This document shows positions 1 to 15,710 of a stretch of DNA of 64,000 nucleotides, piece after piece. The translations under genes and the position numbers were made by a program. Position 1 is the first letter of the stretch. Each line of letters begins with the position of its first letter. The notes beneath the pieces are model-generated. The model had not been told where the DNA came from and did no database searches. It saw only the letters and a list, made by a program, of their open reading frames with translations. The stretch is from Ischnura elegans (taxonomy: Eukaryota > Arthropoda > Insecta > Odonata > Coenagrionidae): NCBI RefSeq assembly GCF_921293095.1, contig NW_025791658.1, positions 2,728,001 through 2,792,000 of the forward strand, written 5' to 3'.

Positions 1-1465
1 TTTTCAATTTCAAATTAAAAGTTTAATTCTTTTTCTCTTCACAGTGAAATTCCGTTTAAAACAATGATTTTAATTTCCAAAATACAATTATAATTTTTTA
101 TCTCTTCACAGTGAAATCTCTTTTATGGCACCGATTTTCAATTCCAAATCACAATTATAATTTTTTAATTCCAAATAACATATTTTTATTTTTTTATCCA
201 TTGGCGATGAATTCGCGTTTATAATCCACAATTTTCAATTACAAGTTCACAGTTTTAATTTTGTATCTCTTCAACGTGGATTCGCGTTTATAACAACGAT
301 TTTCAATTCCAAATCACAATTTTAATTTTTATCTCCTCACAGTGAAATCGCGTTTATAAGAAATAAATTTCAGTAACAAATAACATTTTTATTTTTTTAT
401 TCATTGGCAGTGTAATCGGGTTTATAACAATTATTTTCAATTCCATATCTTTATTTATATTTTTTATCTTTTCACAGTGAATTCGCGAATACAAAATCGA
501 TTTTCAAAAGTAGATAAGTATTTATTTTTTTTATCTTCACAGTGAATTTGCGTCAATAAGAACGTTTTTCTATTAATATCACACCTTTAATTTTTTTATC
601 TCTTAGCAGTGAAATCGCACTTATAACAACTATTTTAAATTCAAAATCACATTTTTAATTATTAATCTCTTAAAAGTAAATTCGCTTCTACAACAACGAT
701 TTTCAATTCCTAATCAAAATTTTAATTTTTTATTGTTTAACATTGAAATTGCGTTTAAAACAGATATTTTCAATAGCAAATAACAATTTTAATTTTTTAT
801 ATTTTTAAAGCAAAATCGCGGTTGTGACAACGATTTTTAATTCCGAATCACCATGTTAATTTTTTATATTTTTACAGTCAAATCGCGAGCTGGCAAGGAT
901 TTTCAATTCCAAATCACAATTTTAATTTTTTATATTATTACAGTCAAATCGCGTGTAAAACTACGATTTTCAATACTAAATCACAATTTTATTGTTTTAT
1001 CTTCTCACAGTGAAATCGCGTGTAAAACATCGATTTTCAATTCAAAATCACAATTTTAATTTTTTATCTTTTCACAGTGAAATCGCAGTTAAAACAGCGA
1101 TTTTCAATACCAATTCACCATTTTAATTTTTTATATTTTTACAGTCAAACCGCGTGTAAAACAACGATTTTCAATTCTAAATCACAATTTTATTGTTTTA
1201 TCTCCTCACAGTGAAATCGCGTGTAAAACATCGATTTTCAATACAAATTACCAATTATAATCTTTTATATTTTTACTGTCAAATCGCGTGTAAAACATCG
1301 ATTTTCAATTCAAAATCACAATTTTAATTTTTTATCTCCTCACAGTGAAATCGCGTTTAAAACAGCGATTTTCAATACCAATTCACCATTTTAATTTTTT
1401 ATATTTTTACAGTCAAATCGCGTGTAAAACAACGATTTTCAATTCTTAATCACAATTTTATTGTT

Positions 1466-4400
1466 TTATCTTCTCACAGTGAAATCGCGTGTAAAACATC
1501 GATTTTCAATTCAAAATCACAATTTTAATTTTTTATCTTTTCACAGTGAAATCGCAGTTAAAACAGCGATTTTCAATACCAATTCACCATTTTAATTTTT
1601 TATATTTTTACAGTAAAATCGCGTGTAAAACAACGATTTTCAATTCCAAATCACAATTTAATTTTTTATCTCCTCACAGTGAAATCGCGTTTAAAACAGT
1701 GAGTTTCAATTCCAATAAACAATTTTAATTTTTCATATTTTCACAGTGAAATCGCGTTTAAAACAGCGATTTTCAATACAAATTAACAATTTTAATTTTT
1801 TATATTTTTACAGTGAAATCGCGTTTAAAACAACAATTTTTAATACCAAAAAACAATTCTAATTTTTTATATTTTTACAGTCAAATCGCGTTTTTGACAA
1901 CGTTTTTCAATTCCAAATCATAATTTTAATTTTTTATTTCCTCACAGTGAAATCGCGTTTTAAAATGCTATTTTAGATAGCAAATAACAATTTTACTATT
2001 TATATTATTACAGTCAATTCGCGGTTGTGACAGCGATTTTCAATTCCTAATCAAACTTTTAACTTTTAATCTCCTAACAGTAAAATCGCGTTTAAAAATA
2101 CAATTTTTTATACCAAATAACAATTTTAATTTTTTATATTTTTACAGTCAAATCGCGTGTAAAACAAAGGTTTTCAATTCCAAATCACAATTTTAATTTT
2201 TTATCTCCTAAAAGTGAAATCGCGTTTAAAACAGCGATTTTCAATTCCAAATATCAATTTTAATTTTTTATCTTTTTACAGTGAAATCGCGGTTGTGAAC
2301 ACGATTATCAATTCCTTATCACAAATATTAATTTTTTATCATCCAAAGTGAAATCGTGTTTAGAACAGCTATTTTCAATAGCAAACCCAATTTTAATTTT
2401 TTATATTTTTACAGTCAAATCGCAGTTGTGACAATATTTTTAATTCCAAATCACAATATTAATTTTTTCTCTCCTCACAGGGAAATCGCGTTTAAAACAG
2501 CGATTTTCAATACCAATTAACAATTTTAATTTTTTTATTTTTACAGTCAAATCGCGTGTAAAACAACGATTTTCAATTCAAAATCACAATTTTAATTTTT
2601 TATCTCCTCACAGGGAAATCGCGATTAAAACAGCGATTTTCAATACCAATTAACAATTATAATTTTTTATTTTTTTAGTCAAATCGCGTGTAAAACATCC
2701 ATTTTCATATTAAAATCATAATTTTAATTGATTATATTTTTAAAGTCAAATCGCGTGTAAAACAATGATTTTCAATTCAAAATCACAATTTTATTGTTTT
2801 ATCTCCTCACAGGGAAATCGCGTTTAAAACAGCGATTTTCAATACCACTTCACCATTTTAATTTTATAAATATTTTACAGTCAAATCGCGTGTAAAACCA
2901 CGATTTTCAATTAAAAATCACAATTTTATTTTTTTATCTCCTCACAGTGAAATCGAGTTTAAAACAGCGATTTTCAATACCAATTCACCATTTTAATTTT
3001 TTATATTTTTACAGTCAAATCGCGTGTAAAACAACGATTTTCAATTCAAAATCACAATTATAATTTTTTATATTTTTACAGTCAAATCGCGTGTAAAACA
3101 ACGATTTTCAATTCAAAATCACAATTTTAATTTTTTATCTCCTCACAGTGAAATCGCGTTTAAAATAGCGATTTTCAATACAAATTAACAATTATAATTT
3201 TTTATATTTTTACAGTCAAATCGCGTGTAAAACAACGATTTTCAATTCAAAATCACAATTTTAATTTTTTATCTCCTCACAGTGAAATCGCGTTTAAAAC
3301 AGATTTTCAATACCATATCACCATTTTAATTTTTTATATTTTTACATTCAAATCGCTTGTAAAACAACGATTTTCAATTCAAAATCACAATTTTAATTTT
3401 TTATCTCCTCATAGGGAAATCGCGTTTAAAACAGCGATTTTCAATACCAATTAACAATTTTAATTTTTTTTATTTTTACAGTCAAATCGCGTGTAAAACA
3501 ACGATTTTCAATTCAAAATCACAATTTTAATTTTTTATCTCCTCACAGTGAAATCGCGTTTAAAACAGCGATTTTCAATACCAATTCACCATTTTAATTT
3601 TTTATATTTTTACATTCAAATCACTTGTAAAACAACGATTTTCAATTCAAAATCACAATTTTAATTTTTTATCTCCTCACAATGAAATCGCGTTTAAAAC
3701 AGCGATTTTCAATACCATATCACCATTTTAATTTTTTATATTTTTACATTCAAATCGCTTGTAAAACAACGATTTTCAATTCAAAATCACAATTTTAATT
3801 TTTTATCTCCTTACAGTGAAATCGCGTTTAAAACAGCGATTTTCAATACCATATCACCATTTTAATTTTTTATATTTTTATAGTCAAATCGCGTGTAAAA
3901 CAACGATTTTCAATTCAAAATCACAATTTTAATTTTTTATCTCCTCACAGGGAAATCGCGATTAAAACAGCGATTTTCAATACCAATTAACAATTTTAAT
4001 TTTTTATATTTTTACAGTCAAATCGCGTGTAAAACAACAATTTTCAATTCCGAATCACAATTTTAATTTTTTATCTCCTCACAGTGAAATCGCGTTTTAA
4101 ACAGCGATTTTCAATACCAATTAACAATTTTTATTTTTTATATTTTTACAGTCAAATCGCGTGTAAAACAACGATTTTCAATTCCACATCACAATTTTAA
4201 TTTATTTATCTCCTCACAGTGAAATCGCGTTTAAAACAGCGATTTTCAATACAAAATAACAATTATGATTTTTTATATTTTTACCGTCAAATCGCGTATT
4301 AAACAACGATTTTCAATTCCAAATCACAATTTTAATTTTTTAACTCCTCACAGTGAAATCGCGTTTAAAACAGCGACTTTCTATACCAATTAACAATTTT

Positions 4401-5248
4401 AATTTTTTATATTTTTACAGTCAAATCGCGTGTAAAACAACGATTTTCAATTCCAAATCACAATTTTAATTTTTATCTCCTCACAGTGAAATCGCGTTTA
4501 AAACAGCGATTTTCAATACCAAGTAACAATTTTAATATTTAATATTTTTACAGTCAAATCGCGGTTGACACAACGATTTTCAATTCCAATTCACAATTTT
4601 AATTTTTATCTCCTCACAGTGAAATCGCGTTTAAAACAGCGATTTTCAATACCAATTAACAATTTTAATTTTTTTTTATTTTTACAGTCAAATCGCGTGT
4701 AAAACAACGATTTTAAATTCCAAATCGGAATTTTAATTTTTTATTCCTCACAGTGAAATCGCGTTTAAAACAGCGACTTTCTATACCAATTAACAATTTT
4801 AATTTTTTATATTTTTACAGTCAAATCGCGGTTGACACAACGATTTTAAATTCCAAATCTTAATTTTAATTTTTTATTCCTCACAGTGAAATCGCTTTTA
4901 AAACAGCGATTTTCAATACCAATTAACAATATTCATTTTATATATTTTTACAGTCAAATCGCGTGTAAAACAACGATTTTCAATTCCAAATCACAATTTT
5001 ATTTTTTTAACTCCTCACAGTGAAATCGCGTATTAAACAACGATTTTCAATACCAATTAACAATTTTAATTTTGTATATTTTTACAGTCAAATCGCGTGT
5101 AAAACAACGATTTTAAATTCCAAATCACAATTTTAATTTTTTATCTCCTCACAGTGAAATCGCGTATTAAACAACGATTTTCAATACCAATTAACAATTT
5201 TAATTTTGTATATTTTTACAGTCAAATCGCGTGTAAAACAACGATTTT
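1466..5248 (+). repeat. Large satellite block, copy 1 of a 3.94-kb-offset duplication
   Basis: This block of about 56 monomers reappears at +3942 bp (5408-9190) with the same monomer order and the same indels and point variants. Read by eye, the only difference I found is A at 2455 versus G at 6397. Identity stops at 1466 on the left and 5248/9190 on the right (C versus A at 5249/9191). It behaves as a very recent block duplication within the satellite, or an assembly duplication. Confidence 0.9.
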
Positions 5249-5407
5249 CAATTCCAAATCACAATTTAATTTTTTATCTTTTCACAGTGAAATCGCAGTT
5301 AAAACAGCGATTTTCAATACCAATTCACCATTTTAATTTTTTATATTTTTACAGTAAAATCGCGTGTAAAACAACGATTTTCAATTCCAAATCACAATTT
5401 TAATTTT

Positions 5408-8400
5408 TTATCTTCTCACAGTGAAATCGCGTGTAAAACATCGATTTTCAATTCAAAATCACAATTTTAATTTTTTATCTTTTCACAGTGAAATCGCAGT
5501 TAAAACAGCGATTTTCAATACCAATTCACCATTTTAATTTTTTATATTTTTACAGTAAAATCGCGTGTAAAACAACGATTTTCAATTCCAAATCACAATT
5601 TAATTTTTTATCTCCTCACAGTGAAATCGCGTTTAAAACAGTGAGTTTCAATTCCAATAAACAATTTTAATTTTTCATATTTTCACAGTGAAATCGCGTT
5701 TAAAACAGCGATTTTCAATACAAATTAACAATTTTAATTTTTTATATTTTTACAGTGAAATCGCGTTTAAAACAACAATTTTTAATACCAAAAAACAATT
5801 CTAATTTTTTATATTTTTACAGTCAAATCGCGTTTTTGACAACGTTTTTCAATTCCAAATCATAATTTTAATTTTTTATTTCCTCACAGTGAAATCGCGT
5901 TTTAAAATGCTATTTTAGATAGCAAATAACAATTTTACTATTTATATTATTACAGTCAATTCGCGGTTGTGACAGCGATTTTCAATTCCTAATCAAACTT
6001 TTAACTTTTAATCTCCTAACAGTAAAATCGCGTTTAAAAATACAATTTTTTATACCAAATAACAATTTTAATTTTTTATATTTTTACAGTCAAATCGCGT
6101 GTAAAACAAAGGTTTTCAATTCCAAATCACAATTTTAATTTTTTATCTCCTAAAAGTGAAATCGCGTTTAAAACAGCGATTTTCAATTCCAAATATCAAT
6201 TTTAATTTTTTATCTTTTTACAGTGAAATCGCGGTTGTGAACACGATTATCAATTCCTTATCACAAATATTAATTTTTTATCATCCAAAGTGAAATCGTG
6301 TTTAGAACAGCTATTTTCAATAGCAAACCCAATTTTAATTTTTTATATTTTTACAGTCAAATCGCAGTTGTGACAATATTTTTAATTCCAAATCACGATA
6401 TTAATTTTTTCTCTCCTCACAGGGAAATCGCGTTTAAAACAGCGATTTTCAATACCAATTAACAATTTTAATTTTTTTATTTTTACAGTCAAATCGCGTG
6501 TAAAACAACGATTTTCAATTCAAAATCACAATTTTAATTTTTTATCTCCTCACAGGGAAATCGCGATTAAAACAGCGATTTTCAATACCAATTAACAATT
6601 ATAATTTTTTATTTTTTTAGTCAAATCGCGTGTAAAACATCCATTTTCATATTAAAATCATAATTTTAATTGATTATATTTTTAAAGTCAAATCGCGTGT
6701 AAAACAATGATTTTCAATTCAAAATCACAATTTTATTGTTTTATCTCCTCACAGGGAAATCGCGTTTAAAACAGCGATTTTCAATACCACTTCACCATTT
6801 TAATTTTATAAATATTTTACAGTCAAATCGCGTGTAAAACCACGATTTTCAATTAAAAATCACAATTTTATTTTTTTATCTCCTCACAGTGAAATCGAGT
6901 TTAAAACAGCGATTTTCAATACCAATTCACCATTTTAATTTTTTATATTTTTACAGTCAAATCGCGTGTAAAACAACGATTTTCAATTCAAAATCACAAT
7001 TATAATTTTTTATATTTTTACAGTCAAATCGCGTGTAAAACAACGATTTTCAATTCAAAATCACAATTTTAATTTTTTATCTCCTCACAGTGAAATCGCG
7101 TTTAAAATAGCGATTTTCAATACAAATTAACAATTATAATTTTTTATATTTTTACAGTCAAATCGCGTGTAAAACAACGATTTTCAATTCAAAATCACAA
7201 TTTTAATTTTTTATCTCCTCACAGTGAAATCGCGTTTAAAACAGATTTTCAATACCATATCACCATTTTAATTTTTTATATTTTTACATTCAAATCGCTT
7301 GTAAAACAACGATTTTCAATTCAAAATCACAATTTTAATTTTTTATCTCCTCATAGGGAAATCGCGTTTAAAACAGCGATTTTCAATACCAATTAACAAT
7401 TTTAATTTTTTTTATTTTTACAGTCAAATCGCGTGTAAAACAACGATTTTCAATTCAAAATCACAATTTTAATTTTTTATCTCCTCACAGTGAAATCGCG
7501 TTTAAAACAGCGATTTTCAATACCAATTCACCATTTTAATTTTTTATATTTTTACATTCAAATCACTTGTAAAACAACGATTTTCAATTCAAAATCACAA
7601 TTTTAATTTTTTATCTCCTCACAATGAAATCGCGTTTAAAACAGCGATTTTCAATACCATATCACCATTTTAATTTTTTATATTTTTACATTCAAATCGC
7701 TTGTAAAACAACGATTTTCAATTCAAAATCACAATTTTAATTTTTTATCTCCTTACAGTGAAATCGCGTTTAAAACAGCGATTTTCAATACCATATCACC
7801 ATTTTAATTTTTTATATTTTTATAGTCAAATCGCGTGTAAAACAACGATTTTCAATTCAAAATCACAATTTTAATTTTTTATCTCCTCACAGGGAAATCG
7901 CGATTAAAACAGCGATTTTCAATACCAATTAACAATTTTAATTTTTTATATTTTTACAGTCAAATCGCGTGTAAAACAACAATTTTCAATTCCGAATCAC
8001 AATTTTAATTTTTTATCTCCTCACAGTGAAATCGCGTTTTAAACAGCGATTTTCAATACCAATTAACAATTTTTATTTTTTATATTTTTACAGTCAAATC
8101 GCGTGTAAAACAACGATTTTCAATTCCACATCACAATTTTAATTTATTTATCTCCTCACAGTGAAATCGCGTTTAAAACAGCGATTTTCAATACAAAATA
8201 ACAATTATGATTTTTTATATTTTTACCGTCAAATCGCGTATTAAACAACGATTTTCAATTCCAAATCACAATTTTAATTTTTTAACTCCTCACAGTGAAA
8301 TCGCGTTTAAAACAGCGACTTTCTATACCAATTAACAATTTTAATTTTTTATATTTTTACAGTCAAATCGCGTGTAAAACAACGATTTTCAATTCCAAAT

Positions 8401-9190
8401 CACAATTTTAATTTTTATCTCCTCACAGTGAAATCGCGTTTAAAACAGCGATTTTCAATACCAAGTAACAATTTTAATATTTAATATTTTTACAGTCAAA
8501 TCGCGGTTGACACAACGATTTTCAATTCCAATTCACAATTTTAATTTTTATCTCCTCACAGTGAAATCGCGTTTAAAACAGCGATTTTCAATACCAATTA
8601 ACAATTTTAATTTTTTTTTATTTTTACAGTCAAATCGCGTGTAAAACAACGATTTTAAATTCCAAATCGGAATTTTAATTTTTTATTCCTCACAGTGAAA
8701 TCGCGTTTAAAACAGCGACTTTCTATACCAATTAACAATTTTAATTTTTTATATTTTTACAGTCAAATCGCGGTTGACACAACGATTTTAAATTCCAAAT
8801 CTTAATTTTAATTTTTTATTCCTCACAGTGAAATCGCTTTTAAAACAGCGATTTTCAATACCAATTAACAATATTCATTTTATATATTTTTACAGTCAAA
8901 TCGCGTGTAAAACAACGATTTTCAATTCCAAATCACAATTTTATTTTTTTAACTCCTCACAGTGAAATCGCGTATTAAACAACGATTTTCAATACCAATT
9001 AACAATTTTAATTTTGTATATTTTTACAGTCAAATCGCGTGTAAAACAACGATTTTAAATTCCAAATCACAATTTTAATTTTTTATCTCCTCACAGTGAA
9101 ATCGCGTATTAAACAACGATTTTCAATACCAATTAACAATTTTAATTTTGTATATTTTTACAGTCAAATCGCGTGTAAAACAACGATTTT
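5408..9190 (+). repeat. Large satellite block, copy 2 of a 3.94-kb-offset duplication
   Basis: Near-identical second copy of 1466-5248. The 159 bp between the copies (5249-5407) are ordinary monomers. Sub-blocks are re-used again to the right: the variant GTGTAATCGCGTTTAAACAG recurs near 9230, 9897 and 11,093, and the variant GCGACTTTCTATACC recurs near 4374, 4772, 8316, 8714 and 10,184. Confidence 0.9.
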
Positions 9191-12100
9191 AAATTCCAAA
9201 TCACAATTTTAATTTTTTATTCCTCACAGTGTAATCGCGTTTAAACAGCGATTTTCAATACCAATTAACAATTTTAATTTTTTATATTTTTACAGTCAAA
9301 TCGCGTGTAAAACAACGATTTTCAATTCCAAATCATAATTTTAATTTTTTATCTCCTCATAGTGAAATCGCGTATTAAACAACGATTTTCAATACCAATT
9401 AATAATTTTAATTTTTTATATTTTTACAGTCAAATCGCGTGTAAAACAACGATTTTCAATTCCAAATCATAATTTTAATTTTTTATCTCCTCACAGTGAA
9501 ATCGCGTATTAAACAACGATTTTCAATACCAATTAACAATTTTAATTTTGTATATTTTTACAGTCAAATCGCGTGTAAAACAACGATTTTCAATTCCAAA
9601 TCATAATTTTAATTTTTTATCTCCTCACAGTGAAATCGCGTTTAAAACAGCGATTTTCAATACCAATTAATAATTTTAATTTTTTATATTTTTACAGTCA
9701 AATCGCGTGTAAAACAACGATTTTCAATTCCAAATCATAATTTTAATTTTTTATCTCCTCACAGTGAAATCGCGTATTAAACAACGATTTTCAATACCAA
9801 TTAACAATTTTAATTTTGTATATTTTTACAGTCAAATCGCGTGTAAAACAACGATTTTAAATTCCAAATCACAATTTTAATTTTTTATTCCTCACAGTGT
9901 AATCGCGTTTAAACAGCGATTTTCAATACCAATTAACAATTTTAATTTTTTATATTTTTACAGTCAAATCGCGTGTAAAACAACGATTTTCAATTCCAAA
10001 TCACAATTTTAATTTTTATCTCCTCACAGTGAAATCGCGTTTAAAACAGCGATTTTCAATACCAATTAACAATTTTAATTTTGTATATTTTTACAGTCAA
10101 ATCGCGTGTAAAACAACGATTTTAAATTCCAAATCACAATTTTAATTTTTTAACTCCTCACAGTGAAATCGCGTTTAAAACAGCGACTTTCTATACCAAT
10201 TAACAATTTTAATTTTTTATATTTTTACAGTCAAATCGCGTGTAAAACAACGATTTTCAATTCCAAATCACAATTTTAATTTTTATCTCCTCACAGTGAA
10301 ATCGCGTTTAAAACAGCGATTTTCAATACCAAGTAACAATTTTAATATTTAATATTTTTACAGTCAAATCGCGGTTGACACAACGATTTTCAATTCCAAT
10401 TCACAATTTTAATTTTTATCTCCTCACAGTGAAATCGCGTTTAAAACAGCGATTTTCAATACCAATTAACAATTTTAATTTTTTATATTTTTACAGTCAA
10501 ATCGCGGTTGACACAACGATTTTAAATTCCAAATCACAATTTTAATTTTTTATTCCTCACAGTGAAATCGCTTTTAAAACAGCGATTTTCAATACCAATT
10601 AACAATATTCATTTTATATATTTTTACAGTCAAATCGCGTGTAAAACAACGATTTTCAATTCCAAATCACAATTTTAATTTTTATCTCCTCACAGTGAAA
10701 TCGCGTTTAAAACAGCGATTTTCAATACCAATTAACAATTTTAATTTTTTATATTTTTACAGTCAAATCGCGTGTAAAACAACGATTTTCAATTCCAAAT
10801 CACAATTTTATTTTTTTAACTCCTCACAGTGAAATCGCGTTTAAAACAGCGATTTTCAATACCAATTAACAATTTTTTATATTTTTACAGTCAAATCGCG
10901 TGTAAAACAACGATTTTCAATTCCAAATCATAATTTTAATTTTTTATCTCCTCACAGTGAAATCGCGTATTAAACAACGATTTTCAATACCAATTAACAA
11001 TTTTAATTTTGTATATTTTTACAGTCAAATCGCGTGTAAAACAACGATTTTAAATTCCAAATCACAATTTTAATTTTTTATTCCTCACAGTGTAATCGCG
11101 TTTAAACAGCGATTTTCAATACCAATTAACAATTTTAATTTTTTATATTTTTACAGTCAAATTGCGTGTAAAACAACGATTTTCAATTTCAAATCATAAT
11201 TTTAATTTTTTATCTCCTCACAGTGAAATCGCGTATTAAACAACGATTTTCAATACCAATTAACAATTTTAATTTTGTATATTTTTACAGTCAAATCGCG
11301 TGTAAAACAACGATTTTCAATTCCAAATCACAATTTTAATTTATTATTCCTCACAGTGAAATCGCGTTTAGAACTGCGACTTTCAATACCAATTTACAAT
11401 TTTAATTTTTTATATTTTAACAGTCAAATCGCGGTTGAGACAACCATTTTCAATTCCAAATTAAATTTTAACTTTTTATCTCCTCACAGTGAAATCGCGT
11501 TTAAAGCAGCGATTTTCAATACCAATTAACAATTTTAATTTTTTATATTTTTACAGTCAAATTGCGTGTAAAACAACGATTTTCAATTTCAAATCATAAT
11601 TTTAATTTTTTATCTCCTCACAGTGAAATCGCGTATTAAACAACGATTTTCAATACCAATTAACAATTTTAATTTTTTATATTTTTTCAGTCAAATTGCG
11701 TGTAAAACAACGATTTTCAATTCCAAATCAATTTTTAATTTTTTATCTCCTCACAGTGAAATCGCGTTTAAAACAGCGATTTTCAATACCAATTAACAAT
11801 TTTAATTTTTTATATTTTTACAGTCAAATTGCGTGTAAAACAACGATTTTCAATTTCAAATCATAATTTTAATTATTTATCTCTTCACAGTGAAATCGCG
11901 TATTAAACAACGATTTTCAATAACAATTAACAATTTTAATTTTGTATAATTTTACAGTCAAATCGCGTGTAAAACAACGATATTCAATTCCAAATCACAA
12001 TTTTAATTTTTTATCTCCTCACAGTGAAATCGCGTTTAAAACAGCGATTTTCAATACCAATTAACAATTTTAATTTTTTATATTTCTACAATCAAATCGC

Positions 12101-14040
12101 GTTTAAAACAACAATTTTTCAATTTCAAATCAAAACTTTATTTTTTTATATCCTCACAGTGAAATCGCGTATTAATCAACGATTTTCAATACCAATTAAC
12201 AATTTTAATTTTGTATATTTTTACAGTCAATTCGCGTGTAAAACAACGATTTTCAATTCCAAATCACAATTTTAATTTTTTTTTCTCCTCACAGTGAAAT
12301 CGCGTTTAAAACAGCGATTTTCAATACCAAATAACAATTATAATATTTTATATGTTTACAGTCAAATCGCGGTTGAGACAACCATTTTCAATTCCAAATC
12401 ACAAATTTAATTTTTTATCTCATCACAGTGAATTCGCGTTTAAAACAGCGATTTTCAATACCAAATAACTATTTAAATTTTTTATATTTTTACAGTCAAA
12501 TTGCGGTATAGACAACCATTTTCAATTCCAAATCACAAAATTATTTTTATATCTCATCACAGTGAAAGCGCGTTTAAAACAGCGATTTTCAATACAAAAT
12601 AACAATTTTGATTTTTTATATTTTTACAGTCAAATCGCGGTTGTGACAACGATTTTCAATTCCTAATCACAAATTTAATTTTTTATCTCATCACAGTGAA
12701 ATCGCGTTTAAAACAGCGATTTTCAATACCAAATAACTATTTTAATTATTTATATTTTTACAGTCAAATTGCGGTATAGACAACGATTTTCAATTCCAAA
12801 TCACAAATTTAATTTTTTATCTCATCACAGTGAAATCGCGCTTAAAACAGCGATTTTCAATATCAAATAACTATTTTAATTTTTTATATTTTTACAGTCA
12901 AATCGCGGTTGACAACGATTTTCAATTACAAATCACAATTTTTAATTTTTTATCTCTTCAAGGTGAAATCGCGTTTAAAACAGCGAATTTCAATACAAAA
13001 TAACAATTTTAATTTTTTATATTTTTACAGTCCAATCTAGGTTGTGACAACGATTTTCAATTTCAAATCACAATTTTTAATTTTTTTTCTCCTCACAGTG
13101 AATTCGCGTTTAAAACAATAATTTCCAATAATAAATAACTATTTTTATTTTTTATATTTTTACAGTCAAATCGTGGTTGTTACAACGAATTTATAATCCA
13201 AATCGCAACTTTAATTTTTTATCTTCCTAAGTGAAATCGCGTTTAAAACAGCTATTTCCAATACCAAATGCCAATTTTAATTTTTTATATTTTTACAGTC
13301 AAATCGCGTTTAAAACAACGATTTTCAATAGCAAATAACTATTTTAATTTTTTATATTTTTACAGTCAAATCGCGGTTGTGACAACGATTTTCAATTCCA
13401 AATTACAATTTTAACTTTTTGTATTTTTACAGTCAAATCGCGGTTGTGACAATAATTTTCAATTCCATATCACAATTTTAATTTTTTATCTCCTCACAGT
13501 GAAATCGCGTTAAAAACAACAATTTTTAATACCAAATAACAATTTTAATTTTTTATATTTTTACAGTCAAATCGCGGTTGTAACAACGATTTTCAATTCC
13601 AAATCACAATTTTAATTTTTTATCTCCTCACAGTGACATCGCTTTAAAAACAACAATTTTTAATACCAAATAGGAATTTTAATTTTTTATATTTTTACAG
13701 TCAAATCGCGGTTGTGAAAACGATTTTCTATTCCAAATCACAATTTTAATTTTTTATCTCCTCACAGTGAAATCGCTTTAAAAACAACAATTTTTAATAC
13801 CAAATAACAATTTTAATTTTTTATATTTTTGCAGTCACATCGCGGTTGTGACAACGATTTTCAATTACAAATCACAAATTTAATTTCTTATCCCCTCACA
13901 GTGAAATCCCGTTTAAAACAACAATTTTTAATACCAAATAACAATTTTAATTTTTTATATTATTACAGTCATATCGCGCTTTTGACAACGATTTTCAATT
14001 ACAAATCACAAATTTAATTTCTTATCCCCTCACAGTGAAA

Positions 14041-15710
14041 TCCCGTTTAAAACAACAATTTTTAATACCAAATAACAATTTTAATTTTTTATATTATTAC
14101 AGTCATATCGCGCTTTTGACAACGATTTTCAATTCCTAATCACAAATTTAAATTTTTATCTCATCACAGTGAAATCGCGTTTAAAACAGCGATTTTCAAT
14201 ACCAAATAACTATTTTAATTTTTTATATTTTTACAGTCAAATTGCGGTATAGACAACGATTTTCAATTCCAAATCACAAATTTAATTTTTTATCTCATCA
14301 CAGTGAAATCGCGTTTAAAACAGCGATTTTCAATACCAAATAACTATTTTAATTTTTTATATTTTTACAGTCATATCACGGTTGTGACAACGATTTTCAA
14401 TTCCTAATCACAAATTTAAATTTTTATCTCATCACAGTGAAATCGCGTTTAAAACAGCGATTTTCAATACCAAATAACTATTTTAATTTTTTATATTTTT
14501 ACAGTCAAATTGCGGTATAGACAACGATTTTCAATTCCAAATCACAAATTTAATTTTTTATCTCATCACAGTGAAATCGCGTTTAAAACAGCGATTTTCA
14601 ATACCAAATAACTATTTTAATTTTTTATATTTTTACAGTCATATCACGGTTGTGACAACGATTTTCAATTCCTAATCACAAATTTAATTTTTTATCTCAT
14701 CACAGTGAAATCGCGTTTAAAACAGCGATTTTCAATACCAAATAACTATTTTAATTTTTTATATTTTTACAGTCATATCACGGTTGTGACAACGATTTTC
14801 AATTCCTAATCACAAATTTAATTTTTTATCTCATCACAGTGAAATCGCGTTTAAAACAGCGATTTTCAATACAAAATAACAATTTAAATTTTTTATATTT
14901 TTACAGTCAAATCGCGGTTGACAACGATTTTCAATTACAAATCACATATTTAATTTTTTATCTCTTCACAGTGAAATCGCGTTTAAAACAGCGAATTTCA
15001 ATACAAAATAACAATTTTAATTTTTTATATTTTTACAGTCAAATCGCGTGTAAAACAACGATTTTCAATTACAAATCACAAATTTAATTTCTTATCCCCT
15101 CACAGTGAAATCCCGTTTAAAACAACAATTTTTAATACCAAATAACAATTTTAATTTTTTATATTATTACAGTCATATCGCGCTTTTGACAACGATTTTC
15201 AATTCCTAATCACAAATTTAAATTTTTATCTCATCACAGTGAAATCGCGTTTAAAACAGCGATTTTCAATACCAAATAACTATTTTAATTTTTTATATTT
15301 TTACAGTCAAATTGCGGTTTAGACAACGATTTTCAATTCCAAATCACAAATTTAATTTTTTATCTCATCACAGTGAAATCGCGTTTAAAACAGCGATTTT
15401 CAATACCAAATAACTATTTTAATTTTTTATATTTTTACAGTCATATCACGGTTGTGACAACGATTTTCAATTCCTAATCACAAATTTAAATTTTCATCTC
15501 ATCACAGTGAAATCGCGTTTAAAACAGCGATTTTCAATACCAAATAACTATTTTAATTTTTTATATTTTTACAGTCAAATTGCGGTATAGACAACGATTT
15601 TCAATTCCAAATCACAAATTTAATTTTTTATCTCATCACAGTGAAATCGCGTTTAAAACAGCGATTTTCAATACCAAATAACTATTTTAATTTTTTATAT
15701 TTTTACAGTC
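14041..15710 (+). repeat. Second higher-order block in the satellite, offset 1070 bp
   Basis: The stretch from 14,041 matches the one from 15,111 with only occasional changes (for example GGTATAGAC at about 14,246 against GGTTTAGAC at about 15,316) until about 14,640/15,710, where the second copy gains an extra dimer. A further pair, 13,296-13,510 and 16,506-16,720, matches at an offset of 3210 bp. The right part of the array therefore has its own duplication history. Confidence 0.8.
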
